The position numbers and the translations under genes were made by a program. This document shows, one piece after another, positions 1 to 7,431 of a stretch of 28,610 nucleotides of DNA. The first letter of the stretch is position 1, and the number at the start of each line of letters is the position of its first letter. Location of the stretch: the NCBI GenBank assembly GCA_013002595.1, contig JABDJG010000322.1:1-28610 (forward strand), given 5' to 3'. Below the pieces are notes generated by a model. That model ran no database searches, was not told where the DNA came from, and was given only the letters and a program-made list of their open reading frames with translations. Origin of the DNA: Hyphomicrobiales bacterium (lineage in GTDB: Bacteria; Pseudomonadota; Alphaproteobacteria; Rhizobiales; Aestuariivirgaceae).

Positions 1-1213
1 CCAATTGGCCGGCCAGCCAGTCTTCGGGAATGAGTCGGTCCGGGCCGGTAATGTATCGGTAGATCCGGCGAATAAGATTGGCATGTTCGGCGCTTGAGAT
101 ATTGCGGTAGTCGGGGATCTGACACACATCCCAAAGGGCTTCGATCTGTGCCTGGCTGGAGGCCACGGCCCGGATTTCATCATCACGGCTCAACAGTTCC
201 AGGGCTTCGATGTCGGCAGTCGGCTGTGCTCTTGTCAGCCCCTTCATTCTTGGCATGGCGGTCAAACTTGATTTGAGTGCCTCCAACGATGAGAACGTCA
301 GATTGTGATTGCGCCATTGCAGGACCCTGGCGGCCTCGAACCGGTGGTTTTCCAGGCGATCAATAACTTCAGGATCGAAGGGACGTGCCTTTCCAGTTAC
401 ACCGAAGGTGCCGTCATCCAGATAACGTCCGGCACGGCCGGCGACCTGGGCCAGTTCGGGTGCGGTCAGATCGCGGAACTGGAAACCGTCAAACTTGCGG
501 GTGGCGGCAAAGGCGACATGGCCAATGTCCATGTTCAATCCCATGCCGATAGCATCAGTGGCCACGATATGATCGACATCGCCGTTCTGGTAAAGTGCAA
601 CTTGCGCATTGCGGGTGCGCGGGCTAAGGGCGCCCAGCACAACAGCAGCGCCACCGCGCTGGCGGCGGATGAGTTCGGCAATGCCGTAGACCGCTTCGGC
701 AGAAAAAGCGACGGTGGCCGAACGCCGTGGCAGGCGGGATATCTTCTTGGAACCGGCGAAGCTGAGGTTGGACAGGCGGGGGCGGCTTTCAAAACGCACG
801 CCGGGGACGAGTTGTTCGATCAACGGGCGCATGGTTGCAGCACCCATCAGCATAGTGTGATCGCGCCCGCGCCAGTGCAGGATGCGATTTGTGAAGACAT
901 GACCGCGCTCAAAGTCGGTCGCCAGCTGGACCTCGTCGATCGCCATGAACGACACATCGATATCGCTCGGCATGGCCTCGACGGTGCACACCCAGAAGCG
1001 GGCGTTGACGGGCACTATCTTTTCTTCGCCGGTGATCAGTGCGACGGCCTCAACGCCGGCTATGCCAACCGCCCGCTCGTAGACCTCGCGCGCCAACAGG
1101 CGCAGCGGCAGTCCGATCATGCCGGTTGAGCTGGCCAGCATCTGCTGGACGGCCATATGGGTCTTACCAGTGTTGGTGGGTCCAAGGACGGCGGTGACTT
1201 TTGCAGGTGTCAT
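1..1213 (-). CDS. SUV3-like superfamily 2 helicase, 5' part (runs off the window)
   Basis: The reading frame begins with ATG at 1213-1211 and stays open to the window edge, giving about 404 N-terminal residues. It is a DExH-type superfamily 2 helicase of the mitochondrial SUV3/rhizobial MgpS type, which unwinds RNA or RNA-DNA using ATP. The ATP-binding loop GPTNTGKTH lies near residues 11-19 and the Walker B motif DEVQ near 93-96. A motif VI stretch AQVAGRAGRY lies in the second RecA lobe. The C-terminal half of the family, often rich in basic residues, is beyond the window. The gene is transcribed leftward, away from rpmB, with a 16-bp palindrome 35 bp upstream of its start. The helicase identity is clear; the exact cellular substrate is not known from the sequence. 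Confidence 0.88.
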   Translation of the reverse strand, partial: MTPAKVTAVLGPTNTGKTHMAVQQMLASSTGMIGLPLRLLAREVYERAVGIAGVEAVALITGEEKIVPVNARFWVCTVEAMPSDIDVSFMAIDEVQLATDFERGHVFTNRILHWRGRDHTMLMGAATMRPLIEQLVPGVRFESRPRLSNLSFAGSKKISRLPRRSATVAFSAEAVYGIAELIRRQRGGAAVVLGALSPRTRNAQVALYQNGDVDHIVATDAIGMGLNMDIGHVAFAATRKFDGFQFRDLTAPELAQVAGRAGRYLDDGTFGVTGKARPFDPEVIDRLENHRFEAARVLQWRNHNLTFSSLEALKSSLTAMPRMKGLTRAQPTADIEALELLSRDDEIRAVASSQAQIEALWDVCQIPDYRNISSAEHANLIRRIYRYITGPDRLIPEDWLAGQL

Positions 1214-1247
1214 AAAAGCCTATGTAGCGGTTTGACGGATTGTTTGC

Positions 1248-1263
1248 ATGACACACGTGTCAT
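1248..1263. promoter_or_regulatory. 16-bp palindrome upstream of the helicase gene
   Basis: The arms ATGACAC and GTGTCAT are perfect inverted repeats separated by AC. They lie 35 bp upstream of the helicase start codon and on the far side from rpmB. Size and symmetry fit a dimeric repressor operator, but no regulator is identified, so the role is inferred from position only. Confidence 0.3.
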
Positions 1264-1350
1264 TTTTAAACATGTTGAGATGATGGCCTATCAAGAACAG
1301 TGCCAAAACTGGACGGTCTCTTAACATACGAAACGAAAGGGGAACAAAAA

Positions 1351-1374
1351 ATGACCGAATCGCTGACTCGTTAA
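1351..1374 (+). other. Mini reading frame 1 (7 residues) with Shine-Dalgarno
   Basis: The frame reads M-T-E-S-L-T-R-stop. It is preceded by AAAGGGGAAC at 1336-1345, a strong ribosome-binding match at suitable spacing. Its first four codons, M-T-E-S, recur in a second mini frame at 1585. It may be a leader peptide, the stub of a decayed gene or chance; the sequence does not decide. Confidence 0.25.
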
Positions 1375-1523
1375 TGATTCTTGTTTTGTTCATATCGGGT
1401 GCCCCAGCGATTTGGCCAAAAACCGATAGGCCAGCTTTGCACAGGTTAATCGGGTTTGACGATTAGCGATAAATATCAACGGGTTCACGTTAATATTCTG
1501 GATCGTTCGTTAACACAATCCTA

Positions 1524-1542
1524 CCGCGCAAACAGCGCGCGG
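1524..1542 (+). other. GC-rich hairpin in the rpmB upstream spacer
   Basis: CCGCGC at 1524-1529 pairs with GCGCGG at 1537-1542 across a 7-nt loop. No U-run follows, so it is not a typical intrinsic terminator. It lies between the two mini frames. Confidence 0.3.
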
Positions 1543-1584
1543 GCGGCTCGAAAATTCACCAAAAGAAGACAAGTAGAACGGAAC

Positions 1585-1605
1585 ATGACCGAATCAGCTT
1601 CCTGA
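1585..1605 (+). other. Mini reading frame 2 (6 residues) resembling mini frame 1
   Basis: The frame reads M-T-E-S-A-S-stop, with GAACGGAAC just upstream. The sequence around the start (GGAACATGACCGAATC) nearly repeats that of the frame at 1351 (GGAACAAAAAATGACCGAATC), apart from a shorter A-run. The two copies are 234 bp apart. Confidence 0.25.
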
Positions 1606-1906
1606 ACATCTTCCTGAAATGTTCACTGCAAGAACTGGTGTCGAGCACCGAGGCAACCGCAATATCTTGATCGGGCTACGACATCGCCCAGGTCAAGCGG
1701 CCGGGTTCTCGTTAACCACAGCGCAGCTTGAATTGAATGCCCCGTGGCGATTTAACCCGGATTTTGCGGTCGGCAAATGCAAGCTGCACTTGACGGGCGG
1801 CCTCAAGCTCGCCTATAGCACAGCCGAATTCTTTGAAAAGTCGGCTCATGATCTTGGATCACCGGATCCGGGTCTGACCCATATCGAATAAATCTGGAGC
1901 TAAAAG

Positions 1907-2200
1907 ATGGCCCGTCGTTGCGAGTTGACCGGCAAGGATGTGCTGACAGGTAACAATGTCAGCCACGCCAATAACAAGAACCGCCGTCGTTTCCTGCCGA
2001 ACCTGTGCCATGTGCACCTGATGAGCGAGGCCATGGGGCAGTCTTACCGTTTCAAGGTGAGTGCCAATGCGCTGAAGACGGTTGAGCGCCGCGGCGGTCT
2101 GGATGCCTTTTTGCAGAAAGCGAGCGAGACCGGCATGTCGCTGAAGGCCAAACGCCTCAAGCGGCAGATCGCCAAGCGTCTGGAAGCTGCCGCCGCTTAA
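1907..2200 (+). CDS. rpmB: 50S ribosomal protein L28
   Basis: This 97-residue basic protein is ribosomal protein L28, a component of the large ribosomal subunit. The N-terminus MARRCELTGKDVLTGNNVSH and the following N-K-N-R-R-R-F-L-P-N-L segment are characteristic of the alphaproteobacterial form. That form is longer than the roughly 78-residue E. coli protein because of an added C-terminal helix. GGAG at 1896-1899 lies 7 nt before the ATG and supports this start. It is a single-gene unit, convergent with the phytase-like gene, with hairpins straddling the shared 3' end. Confidence 0.98.
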   Translation: MARRCELTGKDVLTGNNVSHANNKNRRRFLPNLCHVHLMSEAMGQSYRFKVSANALKTVERRGGLDAFLQKASETGMSLKAKRLKRQIAKRLEAAAA

Positions 2201-2230
2201 GCGGCGCGCCTTTAAAGCAAACCGCTTTAA
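2192..2230. terminator. Paired hairpins between convergent rpmB and phytase-like gene
   Basis: A perfect 14-bp palindrome GCCGCTTAAGCGGC (2192-2205) covers the rpmB stop codon. TTAAAGC (2212-2218) then pairs with GCTTTAA (2224-2230) around a 5-nt loop and covers the stop codon of the leftward gene. Symmetry and position suggest a two-way terminator, although there is no strong U-run. Confidence 0.45.
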
Positions 2231-3255
2231 TCCTTTATCGCGAACTGAAACAGCAGGGTGCTTTGTACCCAGCGGTTGTAGTTGTCGTCCGAGATCATGG
2301 TCAGGCGGATTTCCCCGTTTTTGGCCTGATGGACGGCGAGGCCTTCCATATTGTCGATGGCGAAGAACGGCTGGCGGGCTTCGAGCAGCTTGAGGCCTTT
2401 GGCCGGTCGGCGGGGTTTGAGGTCTTTCAGGCTGAAACGCCTCACAGCCATGCCGGGCAGACTGCCGCTTGAGAAGCTGCGTTCCAGGGTGACGATGTCG
2501 CGGCCGCCAGGCAGAACGGCAATATCGGTGATGCGATAGTCTTCGTGCCGGACGATCGCGAATTCGACCGTCTGGCTGCCCTTCCAGCGCCAACCGCGAA
2601 TGTTGCCGGCCGGGTCGAAATTCTTTTCCGAAACGGCCAGGTACCAGCTGGCAAACGGGCCTTCCCAAATTCGCGCGAGCGATTCCAGTTCGCCATTCCT
2701 GGGGCCGCTAGATATGGCCTTTGGAGATCTGATCAAACGGGGTCTGGCTTTAAGGCCGGACTTTGTCAGGTCGAACAGCTCCACTCGTTCTCGGCTCTCA
2801 AAGCCGACCAGCAAGGGGCCATCGGTCTTACGGGCGTCAAAAGCTGCAAGGGCTTCTGCATCGCGTTTGGATTTCTTGCCAGAGCGTTTGCCTGATTTGG
2901 TCAGGATCGGCGCCATTCTGGCATTGGAAACACCGATAAGCTGTTCATCGTGGTGGTTAAGATCCGCCGCCAGCCACCAACCCTGATCGCTGACGGCAAT
3001 TATCCTTTTGCCGTTTGGAGAAATCTCAAGGCCGGAGAAGCCGCCAAAGCGTGGATCGCTGCTTGCCAGCACGATTCCTCCGCGCCACGACAATTTGCCG
3101 AAGCTTGTTTCGGAGGCCGATATTCTCGAAAAGCCGACCGGTTCGGCATCAATGGTGATCGCCTGACCGCCGCTGACGTCCGCGGCGCTAGAGGACTGAA
3201 CCGAAATTGCGAAAAGGCCGAGCAGGGCCAGCCCGGCGTTTCGCAACGACCTCAA
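2227..3255 (-). CDS. Secreted esterase-like activity of phytase family protein
   Basis: This 342-residue protein matches the phytase-like beta-propeller family (Pfam Phytase-like type) by its spaced motifs GGFSGLEISPNGKRIIAVSD (about residues 71-90), NGELESLAR (about 188-196) and NMEGLAV (about 300-306). Residues 1-24 form a signal peptide ending S-S-S-A-A, so the product is probably periplasmic. The substrate is unknown; despite the name, phytase activity is rarely shown for these proteins. The start is TTG at 3255, overlapping the cobT stop codon as TTGA, which suggests translational coupling; a second in-frame TTG four codons later is possible. In rhizobia the gene often follows cobT, so this is an ordinary neighbour with no evident role in cobalamin synthesis. 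Confidence 0.85.
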   Translation of the reverse strand: MRSLRNAGLALLGLFAISVQSSSAADVSGGQAITIDAEPVGFSRISASETSFGKLSWRGGIVLASSDPRFGGFSGLEISPNGKRIIAVSDQGWWLAADLNHHDEQLIGVSNARMAPILTKSGKRSGKKSKRDAEALAAFDARKTDGPLLVGFESRERVELFDLTKSGLKARPRLIRSPKAISSGPRNGELESLARIWEGPFASWYLAVSEKNFDPAGNIRGWRWKGSQTVEFAIVRHEDYRITDIAVLPGGRDIVTLERSFSSGSLPGMAVRRFSLKDLKPRRPAKGLKLLEARQPFFAIDNMEGLAVHQAKNGEIRLTMISDDNYNRWVQSTLLFQFAIKD

Positions 3256-5114
3256 CCTGCTCGGCGCATACCGCGCCTGGCCTGACCGGGGTTCTCGTCA
3301 AACAATTCAGCGAGTTTTTCGGTCATGGCGCCGCCGAGCTCCTCGGCATCGATGATGGTAACGGCGCGGCGGTAGTAACGCGTCACGTCATGGCCGATTC
3401 CGATAGCGATCAGCTCGATGGGTGATTTGTTCTCGATGTCCATGATCACCTGGCGCAGATGGCGCTCCAGGTAGTTGCCCGAATTGACCGACAGAGTCGA
3501 ATCGTCAACCGGTGCGCCATCGGAGATGACCATCATGATGCGGCGTTGTTCGGGGCGGCCGAGCAGGCGGTTATGAGCCCAGATCAGCGCCTCGCCGTCG
3601 ATGTTTTCCTTCAAGAGGCCCTCACGCATCATCAGGCCGAGATTACGGCGCGCGCGCCGCCATGGCATGTCTGCGGATTTGTAGATGATGTGCCGCAGGT
3701 CATTGAGACGGCCCGGATTGGCCGGCTTGCCTTCGGCGAGCCAGTTCTCGCGCGATTGGCCGCCTTTCCAGGCGCGGGTCGTGAAGCCGAGGATTTCAAC
3801 CTTGACGCCGCAGCGCTCGAGCGTGCGGGCAAGGATATCGGCGCAGGTCGCCGCTACCGTGATCGGGCGGCCGCGCATCGAACCGGAATTGTCGAGTAAA
3901 AGGGTAACGACCGTATCGCGGAACTTGGTGTCCTGTTCGACCTTGAATGACAGCGGGTGTAGCGGGTCCGTGAGCACGCGTGACAGGCGGGCAGCATCAA
4001 GCAGCCCTTCCTCGAGATCGAAATCCCATGAACGGTTCTGCTGGGCCATCAACCGGCGCTGCAGACGGTTGGCAAGACGGGCTACGACGCCCTGCAGGCT
4101 GGATAATTGCTTGTCGAGGTAGTTGCGCAGCCTGGCCAGCTCTTCGGCGTCACACAGATCCTCTGCGGCGATCGTTTCGTCGAACTTGTTGGTATAGACC
4201 TTGTAGAAATCGTCATTGGACATGGACGAGAACGGCAGTTGCGGACGCCAGGGTTCTTCGCCCTCGGCGTTGTCGTCATCATCGAGGTCCGGCGGGGCCT
4301 GATCCATGTCGATTTCGGCGGAATCCTGCATGCTGTCGTCGCTTTCACCTTCGACGTCCATCATGTCTTCAGTGGTGGCGCTTTGCTCTTGTTCGCCTTC
4401 CTGCTGGTCTTCTGACTGACCTTGCTCGGAATCCTGTTCTTCTTCGTTGGTTTCATCGCTTTCGTCTGGATCGTCACCGAGTTCATCGGCCATATCGAGA
4501 GCGGCAATCAGGTCGCGTGACAGGCGGGCAAAGGCGGTCTGATCGTCAATGGCGTCAGTGAGTTCGCCAAGCTGGTTGTTGGCCTTTTTCTCAACCCATG
4601 GCCGCCACAGGTCAACCAGTTCGGCTGAAGACTGCGGTGGTTTTTCGCCGGTCAAGCGCTCTCTGACGAGTAGGGAAAGAGCATCTTCCAGGGCAGTTGC
4701 ATCTTCAGACTTGTTCGATAGAACCGGCCGGTTATCGAACTTTTGCTGGATCATCGCGCCAAGGTTTTCCGAAACACCGGGCATGGCGTTGGCGCCAATT
4801 GCCTCACACCGCGCCTGTTCAACGGCCTCATAGACGGCGCGTGCCATCTTGCCTTGCGGCTTGTAGCGGGTGTGAATGTCCAGGTCATGGTTGGCCAGGC
4901 GCAGGGCCAGGCTGTCGGCGTGGCCGCGGGTTATCGCGACCTCATCGGCCGGCAACTCGCGATCCAATTGCGGCAGGCGGGCACGCGTGCCGCTGACGCT
5001 GGCCGAATCACCGCCAAAAGTGACATTCAGCTCGGGCTCATCGGCAATGGTCTTCATGCACAGCGAGAGCGCCTGCTGGAAGTTTGCGAGATGGTCCTGC
5101 TTATCGGACGCCAT
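3252..5114 (-). CDS. cobT: Aerobic cobaltochelatase subunit CobT
   Basis: This 620-residue protein is the CobT subunit of the ATP-dependent CobNST cobaltochelatase. That enzyme inserts Co(II) into hydrogenobyrinic acid a,c-diamide in the aerobic cobalamin pathway. The N-terminal half holds the conserved CobT domain. A strongly acidic linker rich in D, E and Q spans about residues 211-290. The C-terminal von Willebrand A domain has the MIDAS motif DNSGS at about 408-412. CobT forms the second ring of a CobS/CobT AAA+ chaperone-like motor that acts on CobN. It lies 21 bp after cobS in the same direction and overlaps the following phytase-like gene by 4 nt. Length and domain order are normal. 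No cobN is present in the window. Confidence 0.96.
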   Translation of the reverse strand: MASDKQDHLANFQQALSLCMKTIADEPELNVTFGGDSASVSGTRARLPQLDRELPADEVAITRGHADSLALRLANHDLDIHTRYKPQGKMARAVYEAVEQARCEAIGANAMPGVSENLGAMIQQKFDNRPVLSNKSEDATALEDALSLLVRERLTGEKPPQSSAELVDLWRPWVEKKANNQLGELTDAIDDQTAFARLSRDLIAALDMADELGDDPDESDETNEEEQDSEQGQSEDQQEGEQEQSATTEDMMDVEGESDDSMQDSAEIDMDQAPPDLDDDDNAEGEEPWRPQLPFSSMSNDDFYKVYTNKFDETIAAEDLCDAEELARLRNYLDKQLSSLQGVVARLANRLQRRLMAQQNRSWDFDLEEGLLDAARLSRVLTDPLHPLSFKVEQDTKFRDTVVTLLLDNSGSMRGRPITVAATCADILARTLERCGVKVEILGFTTRAWKGGQSRENWLAEGKPANPGRLNDLRHIIYKSADMPWRRARRNLGLMMREGLLKENIDGEALIWAHNRLLGRPEQRRIMMVISDGAPVDDSTLSVNSGNYLERHLRQVIMDIENKSPIELIAIGIGHDVTRYYRRAVTIIDAEELGGAMTEKLAELFDENPGQARRGMRRAG

Positions 5115-5135
5115 TGCCGTTAGCCAATTGCCGCG

Positions 5136-6125
5136 TCACGACAGCGCGACGTGCGCGGTGGATTCAGGCAGGTCCTCGCCGAAGCAGCGCTGATAGAACT
5201 CGGCCACCAGACCGCGCTCCAGCTCATCGCACTTGTTGAGGAAACTGATCCGGAAACCAAACGCAATGTCGTCGAAGATTTCAGCGTTCTCGGCCCAGGT
5301 GATCACCGTGCGCGGGCTCATCACAGTCGACAGATCGCCGTTGATAAAGGCGTTGCGGGTCAAATCGGCAACGCGCACCATGTTGGCGATCGTCTGGCGG
5401 CCTTCTTCTGAGTCGTAGGTCTTGCACTTGGCCAGCACGATGTCGCTTTCCTGGGCATGTGGCAGGTAGTTGAGCGAGACGACAATCGACCAGCGGTCCA
5501 TCTGGCCCTGGTTGATCTGCTGGGTGCCGTGATACAGCCCAGTTGTGTCGCCAAGGCCAACCGTGTTTGCGGTGGCGAACAGGCGGAAGCTCGGGTGCGG
5601 GTGAATGACCCGGTTCTGGTCGAGCAACGTGAGTTTGCCGGAGACCTCGAGAATACGCTGAATGACGAACATCACGTCAGGCCGGCCGGCATCGTATTCA
5701 TCGAACACCAGCGCAACATTGTTCTGGATCGCCCAGGGCAGGATGCCTTCGCGGAATTCGGTGACCTGCATGCCATCGCGCAGCACGATGGCGTCCTTGC
5801 CGACCAGATCGATACGGCTGATGTGGCTGTCGAGGTTGATGCGGATGCACGGCCAGTTGAGCCGGGCGGCGACCTGCTCGATGTGGGTCGATTTGCCGGT
5901 GCCGTGGTAGCCGGTGATGATCACGCGGCGGTTGTAGGCAAAGCCTGCCAGAATCGCCAGCGTGGTCTCGCGGTTAAAAAGGTAGTCCTCGTCAAATTCG
6001 GGCACATATTCGGAGCGCTGCGAATAGGCAGGCACCTGCATATTGCTCTCGATCCCGAACACTTCTTTGACCGAAACTGTCGTATCCGGCAAACCCGGTG
6101 TCTCAGCGTTTGTCATCGCATCCAT
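5136..6125 (-). CDS. cobS: Aerobic cobaltochelatase subunit CobS
   Basis: This 329-residue MoxR-type AAA+ ATPase is the CobS subunit of cobaltochelatase. It hydrolyses ATP as a hexameric ring together with CobT to drive cobalt insertion by CobN. The Walker A motif GYHGTGKST is at about residues 72-80 and the Walker B motif LVFDEYDAG at about 139-147. The C-terminal region reads FGFRISFLNKCDELER, typical of CobS. Starts at residue 1 (ATG 6125) and residue 4 (ATG 6116) are both possible; a CAGGACAG sequence upstream could serve either. Its 284-bp upstream region separates it from the J-domain gene. I looked for cobalamin-riboswitch consensus pieces there and did not find them. Confidence 0.96.
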   Translation of the reverse strand: MDAMTNAETPGLPDTTVSVKEVFGIESNMQVPAYSQRSEYVPEFDEDYLFNRETTLAILAGFAYNRRVIITGYHGTGKSTHIEQVAARLNWPCIRINLDSHISRIDLVGKDAIVLRDGMQVTEFREGILPWAIQNNVALVFDEYDAGRPDVMFVIQRILEVSGKLTLLDQNRVIHPHPSFRLFATANTVGLGDTTGLYHGTQQINQGQMDRWSIVVSLNYLPHAQESDIVLAKCKTYDSEEGRQTIANMVRVADLTRNAFINGDLSTVMSPRTVITWAENAEIFDDIAFGFRISFLNKCDELERGLVAEFYQRCFGEDLPESTAHVALS

Positions 6126-6409
6126 GTCGCAAACTTCTGTCCTGTGGATTTATAGGCTCTTGCACAGCTAATGCCAGAAAACCCTGCGCCTTTGCGAGCG
6201 CCAAGTGGTTCTAATCCCTGAGACCAGTCTCCGCAAGCGCGGCGATCACCAGAGATGAGAGTTTGGTTGAGAACATAGCATGCCAAGCGCCTGCGCAAGA
6301 GGGCTGGCTGCGGGCGAATTGCCGCAATGTTCCAAGGAATTTGATCCTGAAGGCTGGGGTGGGTGGAAACTAGTTTACTTCGACTAAGAATCAACCGATC
6401 CGGCGTGCC
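6126..6409. other. Spacer upstream of cobS
   Basis: This 284-bp interval between the J-domain gene and cobS probably holds the cobST promoter. I see no convincing -35/-10 pair, no B12-box-like element and no strong terminator. A 93-codon frame on - across the region has no recognisable protein character. Confidence 0.4.
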
Positions 6410-7027
6410 TCAGCAGAACTTCACCTTTTTGAGATAATCATAGGCCTGGATGATTTCACGCAGTTTGTCTTCATTGGCGCGGCTGCCGCCGTTGGCGTCA
6501 GGGTGGAGACGCTTTACCAGGGTCTTGTACTGGACCTTGACCTTTTCAGCCGTCGCGGTTTCATCAAGGCCGAGCGTGTGCAGGGCCTTCAGCTCGGCAT
6601 TCTTGATGCTACGGCTGGGGCGTTGCGGCTGCGTGCCGCGGTTGGGGCCGTTCAAAAGATCGAAGGGGTCAGCGGCAGTTTGATCAGCGCGGGCTTTGCC
6701 GCTGCGGCGCTTGCCGCCATTGTGGGTCGCCCAGGAGTTTTCACCCAGTTTCCAGGTCGGGCGGTGGCCGGTTTCATCCTGCTTGCGCCAGTCGGCGATT
6801 TCAGGGTCCTGCATGCCGGAAAAGTAATTGTACTGCTTGTTGTACTGGCGCACGTGATTGGTGCAGAAATAATGGTAATCGCCCTCCGAATCGCGGCCCT
6901 TCGGCGCCGGGTGCTTGCCGATGCCGTCGCAGCCGGGCCACTCGCAAGCCGGCTTTTTATCGCGCAGCAAGCGATCCTCTTCCGGTTTCACGCGGATGCG
7001 GTCGAAATATTTTGATTCAAGCTTCAT
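6410..7027 (-). CDS. J-domain (DnaJ-like) protein with N-terminal Cys/His cluster
   Basis: This 205-residue protein ends in a J domain (about 145-203) with the essential HPD triad at residues 175-177, which stimulates Hsp70/DnaK ATPase. The N-terminal part is not the usual DnaJ layout. It carries C28-x4-C33 and C55-x2-H58, spaced like a small zinc site, within a stretch that reads CEWPGCDGIGKHPAPKG. There is no G/F region and no DnaJ central zinc domain, so it is a type III-like co-chaperone. Proteins of this build are conserved next to cobS and bolA in rhizobia. It is transcribed leftward and diverges from bolA over 122 bp. The client is unknown, and a link to cobaltochelatase assembly is only suggested by position. 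Confidence 0.88.
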   Translation of the reverse strand: MKLESKYFDRIRVKPEEDRLLRDKKPACEWPGCDGIGKHPAPKGRDSEGDYHYFCTNHVRQYNKQYNYFSGMQDPEIADWRKQDETGHRPTWKLGENSWATHNGGKRRSGKARADQTAADPFDLLNGPNRGTQPQRPSRSIKNAELKALHTLGLDETATAEKVKVQYKTLVKRLHPDANGGSRANEDKLREIIQAYDYLKKVKFC

Positions 7028-7149
7028 CGCCGTCCATTATGGTGTTGCTACGCGACTTCAACAAGGCAAGTTCTGCGCAAACTCAAGTCACTGGGCAGGC
7101 CGTTTAGCCGAACAATCGATCATCATACACATTTAAAGGGTACGAAACT

Positions 7150-7419
7150 ATGTCGCTCGGTCCAGTGGGACAAAGAATCATGCAGAAGTTAACAGATGCC
7201 TTCGCTCCGGCCGAATTGGAAGTGATCGATGAGTCGCACAAGCATGCTGGCCATGCCGGTGCGCGGCCCGAAGGTGAGACCCATTTCAAGGTTGTGATCG
7301 TGGCGGATGCCTTCAAGGGGGCCTCGCTGGTGCATCGGCACCGGCTGGTCAATCAGGCACTGGCAGAAGAACTGGCAGACCGGGTGCATGCGCTATCGAT
7401 CTCGGCGAACGCCCCTTGA
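7150..7419 (+). CDS. BolA family protein
   Basis: This 89-residue protein has the BolA fold signature: IDESHKHAGHAGARPEGETH at about 25-44, then HFKVVIVADAFKGASLVHRH and the C-terminal helix with ALSISA. BolA proteins pair with monothiol glutaredoxins to sense or traffic iron-sulphur clusters, using conserved His residues such as the one in LVHRHR. AAGGGT at about 7136-7141 precedes the ATG at good spacing. It is divergent from the J-domain gene and nearly abuts the convergent CorC-type gene (12-bp gap). It may be a BolA1-type protein, but the subtype is not certain. Confidence 0.93.
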   Translation: MSLGPVGQRIMQKLTDAFAPAELEVIDESHKHAGHAGARPEGETHFKVVIVADAFKGASLVHRHRLVNQALAEELADRVHALSISANAP

Positions 7420-7431
7420 GGAGTGTAGCCC

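Larger units (their letters stand above)
1214..1906. other. Long spacer between helicase gene and rpmB
   Basis: This 693-bp stretch has no gene I can support. It holds the 16-bp palindrome at 1248-1263 and two very short frames with ribosome-binding-like sequences (1351-1374 and 1585-1605) that share the string ATGACCGAATC. It also holds a GC-rich hairpin at 1524-1542 (CCGCGC/GCGCGG). A 90-codon frame at 1619-1891 on + and a 45-codon frame at 1712-1849 on - are both open, but neither resembles a protein I recognise and neither has a good ribosome-binding site. In rhizobia a DUF3108 gene often lies between the helicase gene and rpmB, by my recollection; nothing like it is visible here. Confidence 0.55.

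Noticed and set aside
305..1129. 274-codon open frame on + strand
   Set aside because: It lies antisense to the helicase gene, whose motifs (GPTNTGKTH, DEVQ, QVAGRAGR) read clearly on -; the + translation shows no family character.
1619..1891. 90-codon frame on + upstream of rpmB
   Set aside because: No recognisable motif and no convincing ribosome-binding site; kept only as part of the spacer description.
1859..2668. 269-codon frame on - strand across rpmB
   Set aside because: It runs antisense to rpmB and out of frame with the phytase-like gene; the composition (many R, P, G, H) is typical of a shadow frame.
3459..4561. Several overlapping + strand frames within cobT
   Set aside because: All are shadows of the high-GC cobT gene on -, which has intact CobT and VWA domains.
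6113..6394. 93-codon frame on - strand upstream of cobS
   Set aside because: No ribosome-binding site and no familiar motif, and it overlaps the cobS start; more likely chance.
6126..6409. Cobalamin riboswitch before cobS
   Set aside because: I looked for the B12-box core GCCACTG and the flanking conserved pieces on the coding strand and did not find them.
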